In this document: piece after piece, positions 10,701 to 19,400 of the stretch
How the letters are laid out: each line of letters starts with the position of its first letter
Numbering within the stretch: position 1 is the first letter of the stretch
Source: Clostridiales bacterium
GTDB taxonomy: Bacteria; Bacillota; Clostridia; Lachnospirales; Lachnospiraceae
Reading direction: 5' to 3'
NCBI GenBank assembly: GCA_018366495.1
Contig: JAGZHZ010000014.1
Span: forward strand, 6,122 to 70,121
DNA: 64,000 nt
The notes under the pieces: generated by a model
Databases searched by the model: none
The model's input: the letters and a program-made list of their open reading frames with translations, nothing else
What the model was told of the DNA's origin: nothing
Program-made: the position numbers and the translations under genes

Positions 10701-13700
10701 TACTTCTGTAAATGTAAACTCCAGGCCATCTCTGCGCACCTCTTCCGTCAGCAATTCCTCTGTGAAGATAAAGTCAACGCATAAAAGACCGTGTTCATCT
10801 GTGACAAACCGGCTCTGAGCGCCGTTATTCACAGCAACCTCTTTTCCTGTATGAGGATCTTTATATGTTACTGTAAATTCTGCGCCCTGTAATCCTTTCT
10901 GTTCCTCCTTTGTACCTTCTGGAAGCTTAATCAATATCATTTTGGATTTCAAACTGCTATTCTCAGCAGACACGAACACACCTTTATTTTCTCCTTCTCG
11001 GATCTCAACCTCAAAAAATCCATCGCTGTCAAACGGCTCAGGTTTCAGTTCCCATTCGTCCCATTTGCTGATTTCCCATCCATGTATCTTTCTTTCTCTT
11101 ACAAAATATTTTCCTGCCGGTAATCTGACAGAACCTGACCCCTGTCCTTGGATTTCTATCTGGTAGGCCGGAATCTGATCTGATTTATTTTTATAGATTT
11201 CAAATACGGCTGTCGGCAGCGGATCGCTTCCCAGTTCATAACCGTAGACATACGTCTTTTGGATCGTCAGTTTTCCATATGGTTCATTTGTAAATTCTTT
11301 TGCAATAGTCGGAACAGTGATTCTTCCTTCTCTTTCTATCGGCTGATCCAGGCTTCCTGCAATCTTGACCACTATCTCCTCTTCACTTTTTACATAATTT
11401 TCAGGCGCTTTTTCCTCTGTAATTTTGTACCAGCCAGGTTCCAGATTTTCAAAGACTGCCCTTCCATTTGCTTCACTGAACAGTTCTCTTTCTACTGTCC
11501 ATCTTGGATCTGTTGTCTCGGGCGGCGTCAGTGAAGTTTTCAGCATTCGTTTATCTGCATCCGCAAAATAGAAATTTCCATCCACAGGAGTCTCTTCAAA
11601 CTCGTGGTCTTCAAATCCAATTCTGGACAGTACAAATTTTGCACCCTCCAATGCTTTTCCTGTCTGGGATTCCTTTTTTGTGATTACAAGTCTTCCTGTC
11701 ATATCATTTAAGAAATCGACATAGATACGGTTATTCTCAGGCCAGTCCTGACCGTCAAATTTTGCTATCGCATTTTTCTGGGATACGCTGTACTCTTTCG
11801 TATACCCGTTTGCTTCCTGCACCTCTGTAATGGTATACAGAGTATCGGCTTCTATCTCTATTGGAACTAATTCCGCCTGTGCATTGTAAAAATCTCCCGC
11901 ACGGACTGACAGATCCAGATCGCCTCCCTTGATCGTAAACAATGTATCTTTTAACGCCTGATTGTTTCGGATCAAAGAACGATCAAATTTGCGCACCATC
12001 AACTGCGGTTTCTTAGGATTGTACAGATGAATCTCTTTTCCTGACGCAAATATTTCAAACTCATATTCATATCCAGTGTCATGTGCGTTTTCATATTCTG
12101 ATGTCCAGTGTCCAATGTTTACTTCTGTGATACGGTATTTTCCAGGTTCCAGACCACTGTACTCCAGTCTGCCATTTTGTGCTGTTGTACCATATTCTTC
12201 ATTGCCCCATTTCACAGTTTCCCAGTTTCCTGACGGTGTCTGTCTTTCCAGTTTCACCTGTACGCCGCCCATAGCATACTTAGCATCGCCTTCCAGTTGT
12301 TCATGAAGCCATTCGTCTATATTTTTGTCTGCATGATCCGCCGCATCATAGTTTAATCCATCATGTCTTGTATATCCATATTTCCAGATAATCAAGTCTC
12401 CTCTTTGGATTTCTTTGTTGACTACTGCATTGTCACCTGTATACGTTCTGTCGATCATCGAATATTCTGTCGCTGATAATACCTTTGTCTTTACATCAAT
12501 CAGCAAAATGCTGTTCAGTTTTTCAACATTCTCCGGTTTATCCGTCTCTTCTGCTCCAATGGTCACTTCATATGTATAAAATTCTACTGTGCACTGCAGA
12601 TCTTTTCCCTGTTCATCATTGTAAAACTTCCATGCCTGTGTATGACGCACCATCACGCCTTCACACGTTTCTGTCCGTTCCTGATACTTCATATATGGGT
12701 ATTTTGTATACTCTGGATACTGATCTGCGTAGACAAACGTATTTTTTTCAGTCAGAATATTATCCCAGTTCTCTTCTGAGTAAGTATCTTTAAACTCATA
12801 TCCTTTGGCCTTCAGCCATCGATAATAATAGTTCAGATTAATTCCTGCGCTTAACGCTTTTCCAGGTTCTCCCTCTGGCGCCATTCCCGTCGTCATGCTC
12901 GTCAGAGAAACGACTGGCGCAGCTTCCTCTTTGCTTACATCCATCAGATATAATTCAAAAGTCACTCCATCAAGAGGTTCTCTGTCTCCATTAACCCGTT
13001 CCAGAACTTTTTCCAATTCAATCTGAATCATTGCAAAATCTCGGTATTTATCTTCCGAATCCTGCCCTACTTTTACATTATAAAATTCCACAGGTGTTAT
13101 AGTCTCTTTTTTGTAACGGATAACCTGATTTGTCTGTAAAGTGTCCATCAGCTGTGAAATTTCGTTTTCTGTCACTCCTTCATCTGGAACCAGCAATATA
13201 CCATTTTCATATGAAGGAAGAATTTTCCATCCGACAGGGACATATGCCTCCTTAAACAGATAAATATTTCCATACCGGACAAAGTTTGAGAACACATGTC
13301 CTGCCACTCCATCTTCTGTCGTATCTGTCATATAGGTTCCCATTATCGTTTTTGTTTTCGGGATCACTTTTCCATTTGTTCCCTGAATCAGGACACCATC
13401 GTCCCCTGTATGAATCTTACTTAAATCATCTCCCAGATTAAATCCTGTAAAGTAAGTATGATCCATTCTCTTTTGTTCCGTACCCTGAATGCCCCATTTG
13501 ATAATCTCAAACTGCACATTTACTCTTGTATTTACAAGAGGCTCGTCTACGATAAAGCTGTTGCCTTTTCTTAAGATTTTTTCTGCTTCTACTTTCATAC
13601 CATTCAGGTCAGCTGAAAGCTCAATAACTTTTTTGCCCGGTTCTGCATTTTCCTTCTCAGAAAATCTGATATGAAGTGTGTTATAATTTTCAAATTCAGA

Positions 13701-16700
13701 AACTGATATCGAAGCAGGGGCAGGATTCAATAACTTCTTGTTATCCGGCAGCTCAGGATATTTTGGATTACTGGACACTTCCGCCACATAATACTCTTTC
13801 TCTGAATTTAACTGCTCAAAAGTTATATTTCCATCCTTATTTGTCTTCTGACTGCCCACATAGAAAGCCGTACCATTTTCAGTCACTTCATATAAAGCAA
13901 GTTCTACATCTTCCAGCGGAACCTCACCTTTATTTTGTGATTCGTCTGCTTTGGCTCCCCATAGTTTATCCTGTCCAATCTTGAATACTTCCAGAGATAA
14001 TTCTGGTTTATTGTAGACATCAATTGTTGGAATCACTGCTTTTTTTACACTTCCATCGCTGTTCAGAAGCGCATCGTATTCCAGCTCAATACCTGTGATC
14101 GGTTTATCTAAGATTACGTATCCATCTGGTGCTTTCGTCTCTGTGATAGTATATTTGATCTTATCTCCATTCTTATCTACAACCTTCAGATTTTCAAGTA
14201 CTCCCGTTCCTGAACCTCCGATCACCAGCTTCTCCTTCAAAGTTACCGTTTTTCCATTCTCGTCGACATAGCTGACAGCAAATTCTGATCCTACCAGATT
14301 TTCTCCCGTCTCGCTGTCCTTTTTTCTGACTTTGAGCGTGCCATGATTTACAAGATCTGTAAAACGTTCTGTTTTCGGCTGATTGACTGTTCCGTCTTCA
14401 TTAACTCGATCTTTTACCGTATACGGTCCAAAGTACACTTCTCCGTCAATAACCTCCGTGCCCTTTACGCCATCATACAGTTCCGCTTTCGGAAGCATCA
14501 GTCCTGTCTCTGTATCAATTGCCGTTTCTTTGATATAGTACGTTCCCGCTTCCACTGTTTTATAAAAATATTTGTTTACAGCAAAAGTATCTTCATATTC
14601 TTTCTTCAGATTTGATTTCTGAACCGGTTCCCCTTCATTTCCTGTAAATCTGTAGATCTCGATTGTAACTTTTATCTTATCGCTCAGAGCGTCTGCAAGA
14701 CCTTCCGGTGTCGCCACCTGTTTCTTTAAGATTAATTCAGGAAGTTTATAATTTTCAAACCGAAATGTCAGCGTCTTGATCTGAATCTGAGATATTTCCG
14801 GAATGATAATTTCCTGATAATTTGTGCCATATCGCTTCTTGTCTTCCTCTGAAAGCTGTCTGTTTATATACTCTTGATATCCATCTGGAGGATTCGATTC
14901 TACAATATGATATTTTCCAGGGGCAAGCTCGATTCCAGGCAGCTTTTCCCCTTTATTTACGCTGATTAAAGGATGATCGTTCACAGCTTTTCCTCTTGTG
15001 CCATCTTCCCCTATCGGATAAATGTCAAAAGAAGCTCCTGCTTTTCTTACCTTTTGATCAGCATCTAATTTTTCAATTAAAATTTTTCTTTTCAGACTAA
15101 AATTGACGATCGTTTTCTCGATGATCTGTTCTCCGCTCAGATAGAAAGGTCCAAATACTGTCTTTTCTTCTCCGCCGATCATTTCTGTTTTTATTGGAAG
15201 TGCTCCGCTTACCGTACCTGGCTTTGTGTCTTTTGTCTCTTCTTCCAAAATATAATACTCTAAAGCAATTCCATCTTCTGACACAAATGGAATGTCAGAG
15301 ATCACATCCGTCTGACCATCTTTGCCTGTTATGACACGGTCACCGTATGCCTGCAATTCTTCTCCGCTATCTTTTACTCTGCGATATAGCTGTAAGACTA
15401 CATCTTTTTGCGCAGCTCCTGAAACAGCTTCTGAAGAAATTTTCTTTTTCTCAATCTTTAAAGAAGCTTTTTGTTCATTGTACATCTGAACGACCGTCTT
15501 TTTATTTGCGCTCAGAGTTACCGCTTCGCTGGCACGGTTTTTATCATTATATCCTTCTGGATAATATCCTTTTGGATATACAGTCTCAACAAAACGATAT
15601 TCATACCATCTTCCATCATCTGTTTGAATTGGAAGATCTGCAAATTCTTTTGCCGTATTGGATTCAAGAACATCCAGTACAAATTCATTCCCAACATTAT
15701 TCCAATGTTCTTCTCCCTGCACTCTCTGCTGGAGACGAAATTTCATGCTTCCTCTGTCCGATTCCGGCACACGTCTGCTTGTCACATTTCCCTTATTATC
15801 TACGGTATGTATAAATTTTTCCAGACGTAATCGTCCGTTTGTCCCTTTGTTTAAAAAAGTGTTTTCTGCAATCCATCCCGTATCTTCCTGTTTCGGGATT
15901 GTTGTTCTCTGTCCTTCTATAATTTCTACTTCATACCATTGAGGATCTGTTTTATATCCTTCCGGGGCGCTGATTTCTTTCAGATAATAAATACCTGCCG
16001 GAGCGGTAAATAGAACGTCTCCCTTTTTCAGTTTGTCTTCTTCGTTTCCTTCCTGATCTGTCGTTCTGGAATATGCCGTGTACAGCGGCTGTTCATCATT
16101 TTTGTTCATATAAAGACCAAACAATGCACCGCCCAGGGCAACATTTCCGTTTTCTGTCTCTCCCAGTTTTGAAAATTTTAAACTTCCTGACCCTGAAATC
16201 TGATTGACAAACTTTCCGCTTTCTTCTTTCCCTTCCGTAATTGTGACATCAAACTCTGCTGTTTTTTCTGATGTTCCCGCTGGACATCTTGTCTCTTTCA
16301 CATGGTATACTCCAGGTTCCAATGCCACTTTCACAATTCCGTCAGCCGATGTTACAGCCATGTCTGCCGGATCACTGCTGTCTTTGAACGGATTGATCAC
16401 CAAATATTTATCATCCGCTCTGTGATAAATACCATTCTCATCCGGAACAGCAGTATAGATCACAGCCGGTTTTCCATTTTGCTCCGGATCATCTGATACC
16501 TTTGTAATCTCAAACTGTACATATCCTGAAAAGGTTTTTCTAAACTGCTCTGCACTCATTCCATGTACAGGTTTTTCTCCTGGATCATAATACTTAAATG
16601 TTGCATGGTCATCCGGATTGATAATCCATTTTGATAAGGATAAAATTCCCGGCTGTTTTCTCATCTCAAATGTAACCGATGCCGTATCCGAATCTTTCCT

Positions 16701-18329
16701 TATCTCTGTCTCTGTCTTTAATATATATTGCAGCTCTGCCTTATTTGTCTGAGAATAAATTACAGCTGGCTCAGAAAAATGCCGCTCCATCTCGCTGTAT
16801 GGATAATAAATTCTGACATAGTATGCGCTGTATACAGGCGCATCTTTTACCCGTGTCAGATCCTCTTTATTATAAGCCGTAATGTCTAATATCTGCATCG
16901 CCGGATCATATGTATAGTCCGTTCCCTCCAGCAGAAGCTGACCTTCTTTTGTTCCTCCCCAGTACACCTCAACTTTTGTGGGATCTACTAAATCATACCC
17001 ACTGTTGTCTGGCATAAAGTCAGGAATTTCATCTATAATATGGAAGCTTTCAAAATTTAATGTTCCATATTGATCATACTTTTCTGGATCTGATGCAATC
17101 TCATCATTTTGCCCCAGCTTTCCTGCTTCTATTTTATAATTTATAATGACATAATCCTCTTCTTTATCCCACTCCCAAGATATATCGGATGATCTCTCCA
17201 GTTTTTTTCTAATATTCCATTTATTTGATGCTATGGAAGTTATTTTGACCGAGGCATCTGCTTTCACTGCTATATCTTCATACTGCATGACCGGTGTCTC
17301 ATAAGAGAGATCCTGAATTTCGCATCGCCCTGTCACATAAATCTGTTCCTGATTGATCAAAAATTCTGTTCCATCCGCCAGTGTTCCATTGTTGTCCAAC
17401 CTTAAGGCTGCGCCTGTCTTCTCTTCGTTTCGAGAATTTCCAATTGTCACATCTCCGACACTCCACTCATACCATTCATACTGTGTGACTTGATCGGCGC
17501 TGCCATTGATTGATCCTCTTCCTGCATACTTCAGCCATGTGCTGATATTCGGATCATCAATATTTGCAATGCTTGTTCCAAGCGGCAGAGCAATATAAAC
17601 TTTTACATCTAAAATTCTTTTGATTGGAATTTGCGTGATATCCGTTCCGAAACTGAAATTCGGGAAGGCATTCATTTCATACCGCAATGTTAAAATTGTA
17701 CTGTCACCTGTAGGCACTGCATCTCTTTCTACTGCCGCAGAAACTCTGACATAATTTTTCAGATTAATTTCATTTTTGACATACTGATCAATATATTCCT
17801 GTAATGTCATTTTTATTTCTGTCTGTGCCTCTGTCTCTGCCTGTACCTCTGGCTCCGTCTGTACTTCCGTCTCCGTCTGTACTTCCGTCTCTGTCTGTGC
17901 TTCCGTCTCTGTCTGTGCTTCCGTCTCTGTCTGCACTTCTGTCTCTGTCTGTGCTTCTGTCTCTGTCTGCACTTCTGTCTCTGTCTGCACTTCTGTCTCT
18001 GTCTGTGCTTCTGTCTCCGTCTGTGCTTCTGTCTCTGTCTGTGCTTCCGTCTCTGTCTGTGCTTCTGTCTCTGTCTGTACCTCTGTTTCTGTCTGTACCT
18101 CTGTTTCTGTTTGTGTCTGTATTTCTGTCTGTGTGTCTGTTTCGGTCCATACCTCAGAAGACGTCTGTGTTTCAGACTGTAGTCCTTTGTTCCGCGTTTC
18201 ATACGCTCCTTCTGCTGCTGTTAAATTGGATGGCAGTATTGTGAACATCAGCGCCACGGTAAGCACTGCTGCAAGTATTCTTTGCCATATTTTATATTGG
18301 CTGCCATCTGGTTTTTTCCCTGCCTTCAT
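4782..18329 (-). CDS. giant Cna_B-repeat surface protein, frameshifted before its anchor
   Basis: A 4515-residue secreted adhesin/pilin-like protein. The start, ATG 18329, has AAGGAGGT six bases upstream. Residues about 15-39 are the signal-peptide core. Sixteen six-residue TETE(V/A)Q units cover 74-169. An N-terminal adhesin-like region (about 190-560) follows. From about 590 onward come many Cna_B (prealbumin-fold) domains with E-box motifs such as YYLKEISAPEGY, YTITETKAPDGY and YKLIETKAPQDY; roughly two dozen are visible. Near 3110 there is a DUF11-like segment (TIGETITYRIVVSN), and near 3520 an SdrD_B-like domain (HVWIDEDLDGTQNE). Cna_B domains usually form intramolecular isopeptide bonds that stiffen a stalk. 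Codons 1-4491 look intact, then reading passes into nonsense (RLQKRRDICSMDS) and stops at 4782; the sensible frame continues one base back. If repaired, the protein would be about 4,974 residues. It is not in an obvious operon. Confidence 0.9.
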   Translation of the reverse strand: MKAGKKPDGSQYKIWQRILAAVLTVALMFTILPSNLTAAEGAYETRNKGLQSETQTSSEVWTETDTQTEIQTQTETEVQTETEVQTETEAQTETEAQTETEAQTETEAQTETEVQTETEVQTETEAQTETEVQTETEAQTETEAQTETEVQTETEVQTEPEVQAETEAQTEIKMTLQEYIDQYVKNEINLKNYVRVSAAVERDAVPTGDSTILTLRYEMNAFPNFSFGTDITQIPIKRILDVKVYIALPLGTSIANIDDPNISTWLKYAGRGSINGSADQVTQYEWYEWSVGDVTIGNSRNEEKTGAALRLDNNGTLADGTEFLINQEQIYVTGRCEIQDLSYETPVMQYEDIAVKADASVKITSIASNKWNIRKKLERSSDISWEWDKEEDYVIINYKIEAGKLGQNDEIASDPEKYDQYGTLNFESFHIIDEIPDFMPDNSGYDLVDPTKVEVYWGGTKEGQLLLEGTDYTYDPAMQILDITAYNKEDLTRVKDAPVYSAYYVRIYYPYSEMERHFSEPAVIYSQTNKAELQYILKTETEIRKDSDTASVTFEMRKQPGILSLSKWIINPDDHATFKYYDPGEKPVHGMSAEQFRKTFSGYVQFEITKVSDDPEQNGKPAVIYTAVPDENGIYHRADDKYLVINPFKDSSDPADMAVTSADGIVKVALEPGVYHVKETRCPAGTSEKTAEFDVTITEGKEESGKFVNQISGSGSLKFSKLGETENGNVALGGALFGLYMNKNDEQPLYTAYSRTTDQEGNEEDKLKKGDVLFTAPAGIYYLKEISAPEGYKTDPQWYEVEIIEGQRTTIPKQEDTGWIAENTFLNKGTNGRLRLEKFIHTVDNKGNVTSRRVPESDRGSMKFRLQQRVQGEEHWNNVGNEFVLDVLESNTAKEFADLPIQTDDGRWYEYRFVETVYPKGYYPEGYNDKNRASEAVTLSANKKTVVQMYNEQKASLKIEKKKISSEAVSGAAQKDVVLQLYRRVKDSGEELQAYGDRVITGKDGQTDVISDIPFVSEDGIALEYYILEEETKDTKPGTVSGALPIKTEMIGGEEKTVFGPFYLSGEQIIEKTIVNFSLKRKILIEKLDADQKVRKAGASFDIYPIGEDGTRGKAVNDHPLISVNKGEKLPGIELAPGKYHIVESNPPDGYQEYINRQLSEEDKKRYGTNYQEIIIPEISQIQIKTLTFRFENYKLPELILKKQVATPEGLADALSDKIKVTIEIYRFTGNEGEPVQKSNLKKEYEDTFAVNKYFYKTVEAGTYYIKETAIDTETGLMLPKAELYDGVKGTEVIDGEVYFGPYTVKDRVNEDGTVNQPKTERFTDLVNHGTLKVRKKDSETGENLVGSEFAVSYVDENGKTVTLKEKLVIGGSGTGVLENLKVVDKNGDKIKYTITETKAPDGYVILDKPITGIELEYDALLNSDGSVKKAVIPTIDVYNKPELSLEVFKIGQDKLWGAKADESQNKGEVPLEDVELALYEVTENGTAFYVGSQKTNKDGNITFEQLNSEKEYYVAEVSSNPKYPELPDNKKLLNPAPASISVSEFENYNTLHIRFSEKENAEPGKKVIELSADLNGMKVEAEKILRKGNSFIVDEPLVNTRVNVQFEIIKWGIQGTEQKRMDHTYFTGFNLGDDLSKIHTGDDGVLIQGTNGKVIPKTKTIMGTYMTDTTEDGVAGHVFSNFVRYGNIYLFKEAYVPVGWKILPSYENGILLVPDEGVTENEISQLMDTLQTNQVIRYKKETITPVEFYNVKVGQDSEDKYRDFAMIQIELEKVLERVNGDREPLDGVTFELYLMDVSKEEAAPVVSLTSMTTGMAPEGEPGKALSAGINLNYYYRWLKAKGYEFKDTYSEENWDNILTEKNTFVYADQYPEYTKYPYMKYQERTETCEGVMVRHTQAWKFYNDEQGKDLQCTVEFYTYEVTIGAEETDKPENVEKLNSILLIDVKTKVLSATEYSMIDRTYTGDNAVVNKEIQRGDLIIWKYGYTRHDGLNYDAADHADKNIDEWLHEQLEGDAKYAMGGVQVKLERQTPSGNWETVKWGNEEYGTTAQNGRLEYSGLEPGKYRITEVNIGHWTSEYENAHDTGYEYEFEIFASGKEIHLYNPKKPQLMVRKFDRSLIRNNQALKDTLFTIKGGDLDLSVRAGDFYNAQAELVPIEIEADTLYTITEVQEANGYTKEYSVSQKNAIAKFDGQDWPENNRIYVDFLNDMTGRLVITKKESQTGKALEGAKFVLSRIGFEDHEFEETPVDGNFYFADADKRMLKTSLTPPETTDPRWTVERELFSEANGRAVFENLEPGWYKITEEKAPENYVKSEEEIVVKIAGSLDQPIEREGRITVPTIAKEFTNEPYGKLTIQKTYVYGYELGSDPLPTAVFEIYKNKSDQIPAYQIEIQGQGSGSVRLPAGKYFVRERKIHGWEISKWDEWELKPEPFDSDGFFEVEIREGENKGVFVSAENSSLKSKMILIKLPEGTKEEQKGLQGAEFTVTYKDPHTGKEVAVNNGAQSRFVTDEHGLLCVDFIFTEELLTEEVRRDGLEFTFTEVKAPESYALDKTPHTVMLKPNQNIKYSLSEGADENQQALVFYNKRGLRLEVHKRNNVLGKDEDASMPGITFNLYEINKQTKEAVLLATQVTDEKSRAVFDNIEKKDSALYQYALGEVMTEQDQKFYVGLEEVYLYDEKTHNVTGTSFEKSTVVVNGAETEVFLIPDNIEMGAYHIHAYNRPKTKLYINKGDAQNTAEAASAKFSIYRVDAQGAVPGKNESPLELYYTNTSEDKLYTKKGTVLETGTAKRADGSRIVTTLSVMLEPGWYYIKEVETEEPYFLNGQDERLKTEDWVWITGEEEEIVSVTFLNRKDTPEVSIKKEPLGEKKQEANLLLKEHEVSFQIGGSSENGKAAPFELSNFLPLTSFIVRDTGAEIFTDRNGIEDTKLEPGAYTITEIQLGKASYSEHIKDYDGMSVQAKVTVELWDGKRTEIGTYDVSSLDKGAVHSIPVSIDGVKGFEVEYFDSQLQAVPLPNGNDIQRSLGSDVVIEPITVKMKLKRQKEGPDAIPAKLVRNYSEVSVKYLCPTQERDVYEERALETQEAVAEIELDPKFNLPEIALDLQILDSDRHPVTTVTIGETITYRIVVSNESKEELNFENPIISNKLSKHIEMMKRDGEAERFIITYPSEDWSRDEGKKVIAEGPDGQYLNLWLKGNLKPGEEIVIEFDAKVLPTVVETDNLEILDFAYVTSLAEGVQWQGNPYGMAFTPIGGGALESFPNVDAALEFSEEKGYIHEDEVVRAVGSNHVVRSKSINGNAEESYSDPEAYLSEGQNAMVLADGTGEIRYKLTLINNSEIEQKKVRIADVLPAEGDVRLGDGTPRHSVWTPYFKEIVSVTLYDAQIEEKDGETVVTGIQEKDAAYTLYSKTGKITGTEASSIPLELSDRDTITGNWISGADKNASVIALDFDKSVVLGQYDRIEVVYKMGVNEYSSEEMAELAGRLTTNDFMTFTWVGNSQMVIDQNSSSVSALLEGEKVGVGGHVWIDEDLDGTQNEKNANMGGNNGIAENTEVPAVDVVLNIYYGNELIDSHSMTTTPGTNEFKFGNLSYSVPSGTTDLYYSDGRLNPNGLTGNKINYQIVITPPAGYALTDAFQPDGKITPSRDPRQFDLFEKETKDCNFISEDGSYVSERFYLWPTDESSWDMTKDIGLVRLKDLTIKKEAEGNGQIPLENAQFILYGPFEPGSEITEQDLTAANEAGNVQTDIQGLAQISSLNYYKDYVLVEESAPEGYDKETAKADGMELTSFGTKKGWKIPAKTEASLLLKIVNQLETGKIRIKKISSKNGNALSGAKFTLAYTESDPARKMKWQKYGEDLVQNKEQHKAMGIENVSFADGKLAFTITGKNGDGTAVMEGVPLGGYQLTETEAPLYYMLPENPVFEFTLQKNGGNVAQIQMNIENTPEISMTIEKQADEMVTPSDRTFQFKLSFRKEGDTAYTAYNGDYWIEGKNTAETTANGVIQMEAGQKAVIRNIDPGTEYEVEEINDSRENYDPEIMGGTKDPQNPYKVAGKAEKENVVLKFNNKLKTGEFKITKVLEGIPEGNEKPEFEMVFTFTKDGAKIFDSVLQPDAPWKLKVTVENNTGHEQREAYLDQTDGRYHLTLKPSETASIKGIYYGTKVDAQELARDDGYDYDKTNYSGTIAHDLPIFHVTFHNAVRGSLEVIKRDQTNPDRTLPDAEFILQRVSDLNGTPDENSGKYVAVAMTEDGVYKTVGYSDGQDSNNVMVTSKAEGSIRITDIQLGKYKLIETKAPQDYEMPENPVTDVEILAHDGTGPVTRNIENIPKTGELSFRKTLKDGKPQTDENDLFEFRFRLEGRHGNGKQAVIKEMETADGIKVTRIAGDGTSEQITAVFDEQKEEFSVNLKAEETIKISGIYYGTAYTVYEIEDLKTGYICNTPEQSGIIDESSAAVEIVIENIAPGELKIIKADEDEEDIRIEGAKFVLRQGDKYVRLQKRRDICSMDSQISTYRKKRFL
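17823..18110 (-). repeat. 18-base tandem repeat array coding TETE(V/A)Q
   Basis: Sixteen in-frame 18-base units encode TETEVQ or TETEAQ, the last two degenerate (TEPEVQ, AETEAQ). Units differ mostly at silent positions and at the V/A codon. Because the unit is a multiple of three, copy-number change would lengthen or shorten the linker without shifting frame. The array also makes every other reading frame open here. Confidence 0.95.
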
Positions 18330-18396
18330 ATGTTTACCTCCTTCTGTGTATTTTATTTTTAACTGTTACTTTTAACTCAATCTCCCTCTTCTGCTT

Positions 18397-19176
18397 CTAT
18401 CGCTTTCCTCCTCTTCTCTGTCTGCTGACTTCATACATTAAAACTCCTGCTGCCATAGCTGCATTTAATGATTCCACCTTCCCTTCCATTGGAATTTTTA
18501 CATAACAATCTGCTTTGGATGCAAGTTCATCTGTCAGTCCATTTCCTTCATTTCCAATTAAAAATGCAGTCCCTTTGCAGTAGTTTTCATTGTCATAATT
18601 ATTTTTTCCTTTCAAATGTGCGGCAAAGACATGGATTCCCCTTTTTTTCAGTTCCTCCACCGTCTCTTGTGCCGAATCCACATATAGAAATGGCATTCTG
18701 TAGATTGATCCCATTGTAGAGCGAATCACCTTGGGATTATAAAGATCTACGCAGTCTTTACTCAAAAAAATCCCATCGACTCCAGCTCCTTCTGCCGTTC
18801 TGAAAATAGTTCCCATATTTCCAGGATCTTGAAGATTTTCCAAAACCAGGAAAAAAGGATTTTCTCTTTTCCAGAACGCTTCCATCTTATAGTGATACTG
18901 TTTTACAATGCTTAAAACTCCCTGTGGCGTCATAGTATCTGATGCGCTCTGAAACACACGGTCTTCCACAATCTCAACCTCTTTGTCAGAAAACATTCCT
19001 TTTTCTTTTTTATAAAAGCTTTCCGAAACATATGTTTTTACAATCTTTTCCTTCGGCGCTTCCTGATACATCCGAATTCCCTCTACGAGAAAAACGTCCT
19101 GTTCTTTTCTGGCTTTTCCTTTTTTTTCCAGCCGTATGATATTTTTAATCTGCTGGTTTGATATACTGGTAATCAT
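18397..19176 (-). CDS. TrmH/SpoU family RNA 2'-O-methyltransferase
   Basis: A 259-residue RNA ribose methyltransferase of the SPOUT class, using S-adenosylmethionine in a trefoil-knot fold. The N-terminal substrate-binding domain (1-95) begins with SNQQIKNIIRLEKKGKAR and has QDVFLVEGIRM. The three SpoU motifs are present: NLQDPGNMGTIFRTAEGAGV (about 111-130), AFLIGNEGNGL (about 202) and IPMEGKVESLNAAMAAGVLM (about 226). The target, 23S rRNA or tRNA, cannot be fixed. It lies 67 bases upstream of the giant surface protein gene with no visible terminator between them, so some readthrough is possible. The start is ATG 19176 with AGGAAAG upstream. Confidence 0.9.
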   Translation of the reverse strand: MITSISNQQIKNIIRLEKKGKARKEQDVFLVEGIRMYQEAPKEKIVKTYVSESFYKKEKGMFSDKEVEIVEDRVFQSASDTMTPQGVLSIVKQYHYKMEAFWKRENPFFLVLENLQDPGNMGTIFRTAEGAGVDGIFLSKDCVDLYNPKVIRSTMGSIYRMPFLYVDSAQETVEELKKRGIHVFAAHLKGKNNYDNENYCKGTAFLIGNEGNGLTDELASKADCYVKIPMEGKVESLNAAMAAGVLMYEVSRQRRGGKR

Positions 19177-19263
19177 ATTCTTTCCTTTCTCTCTATTCTA
19201 TTTTTTTCCGAACAGATCTCATGATTCTTTTCCATTATTTTTATATGTTTTTATTTTCATATA

Positions 19264-19307
19264 AAAAGCGCCCCTTTTCCTTTATTTTACCAAAAAAGGG
19301 GCGCTTT
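19264..19307 (-). terminator. terminator after pfkA
   Basis: AAAGCGCCCCTTTT pairs with AAAAGGGGCGCTTT around a short loop and is followed by T residues on the minus strand. It closes the dnaE-pfkA unit. Confidence 0.85.
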
Positions 19308-19400
19308 CACAATTATTTCCGTATCTATTTATCCTGAGTAAATTTCTGTCAAATCTTATCGGTCACTCTCATCCCATCTTTATTTCTAATACGTTGCTGA

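Noticed and set aside
17788..18244. Long open frames in other phases over the TETEVQ repeats, on both strands
   Set aside because: They are products of the 18-base repeat: with no stop in the unit, all phases stay open. None has a ribosome site or a plausible composition.
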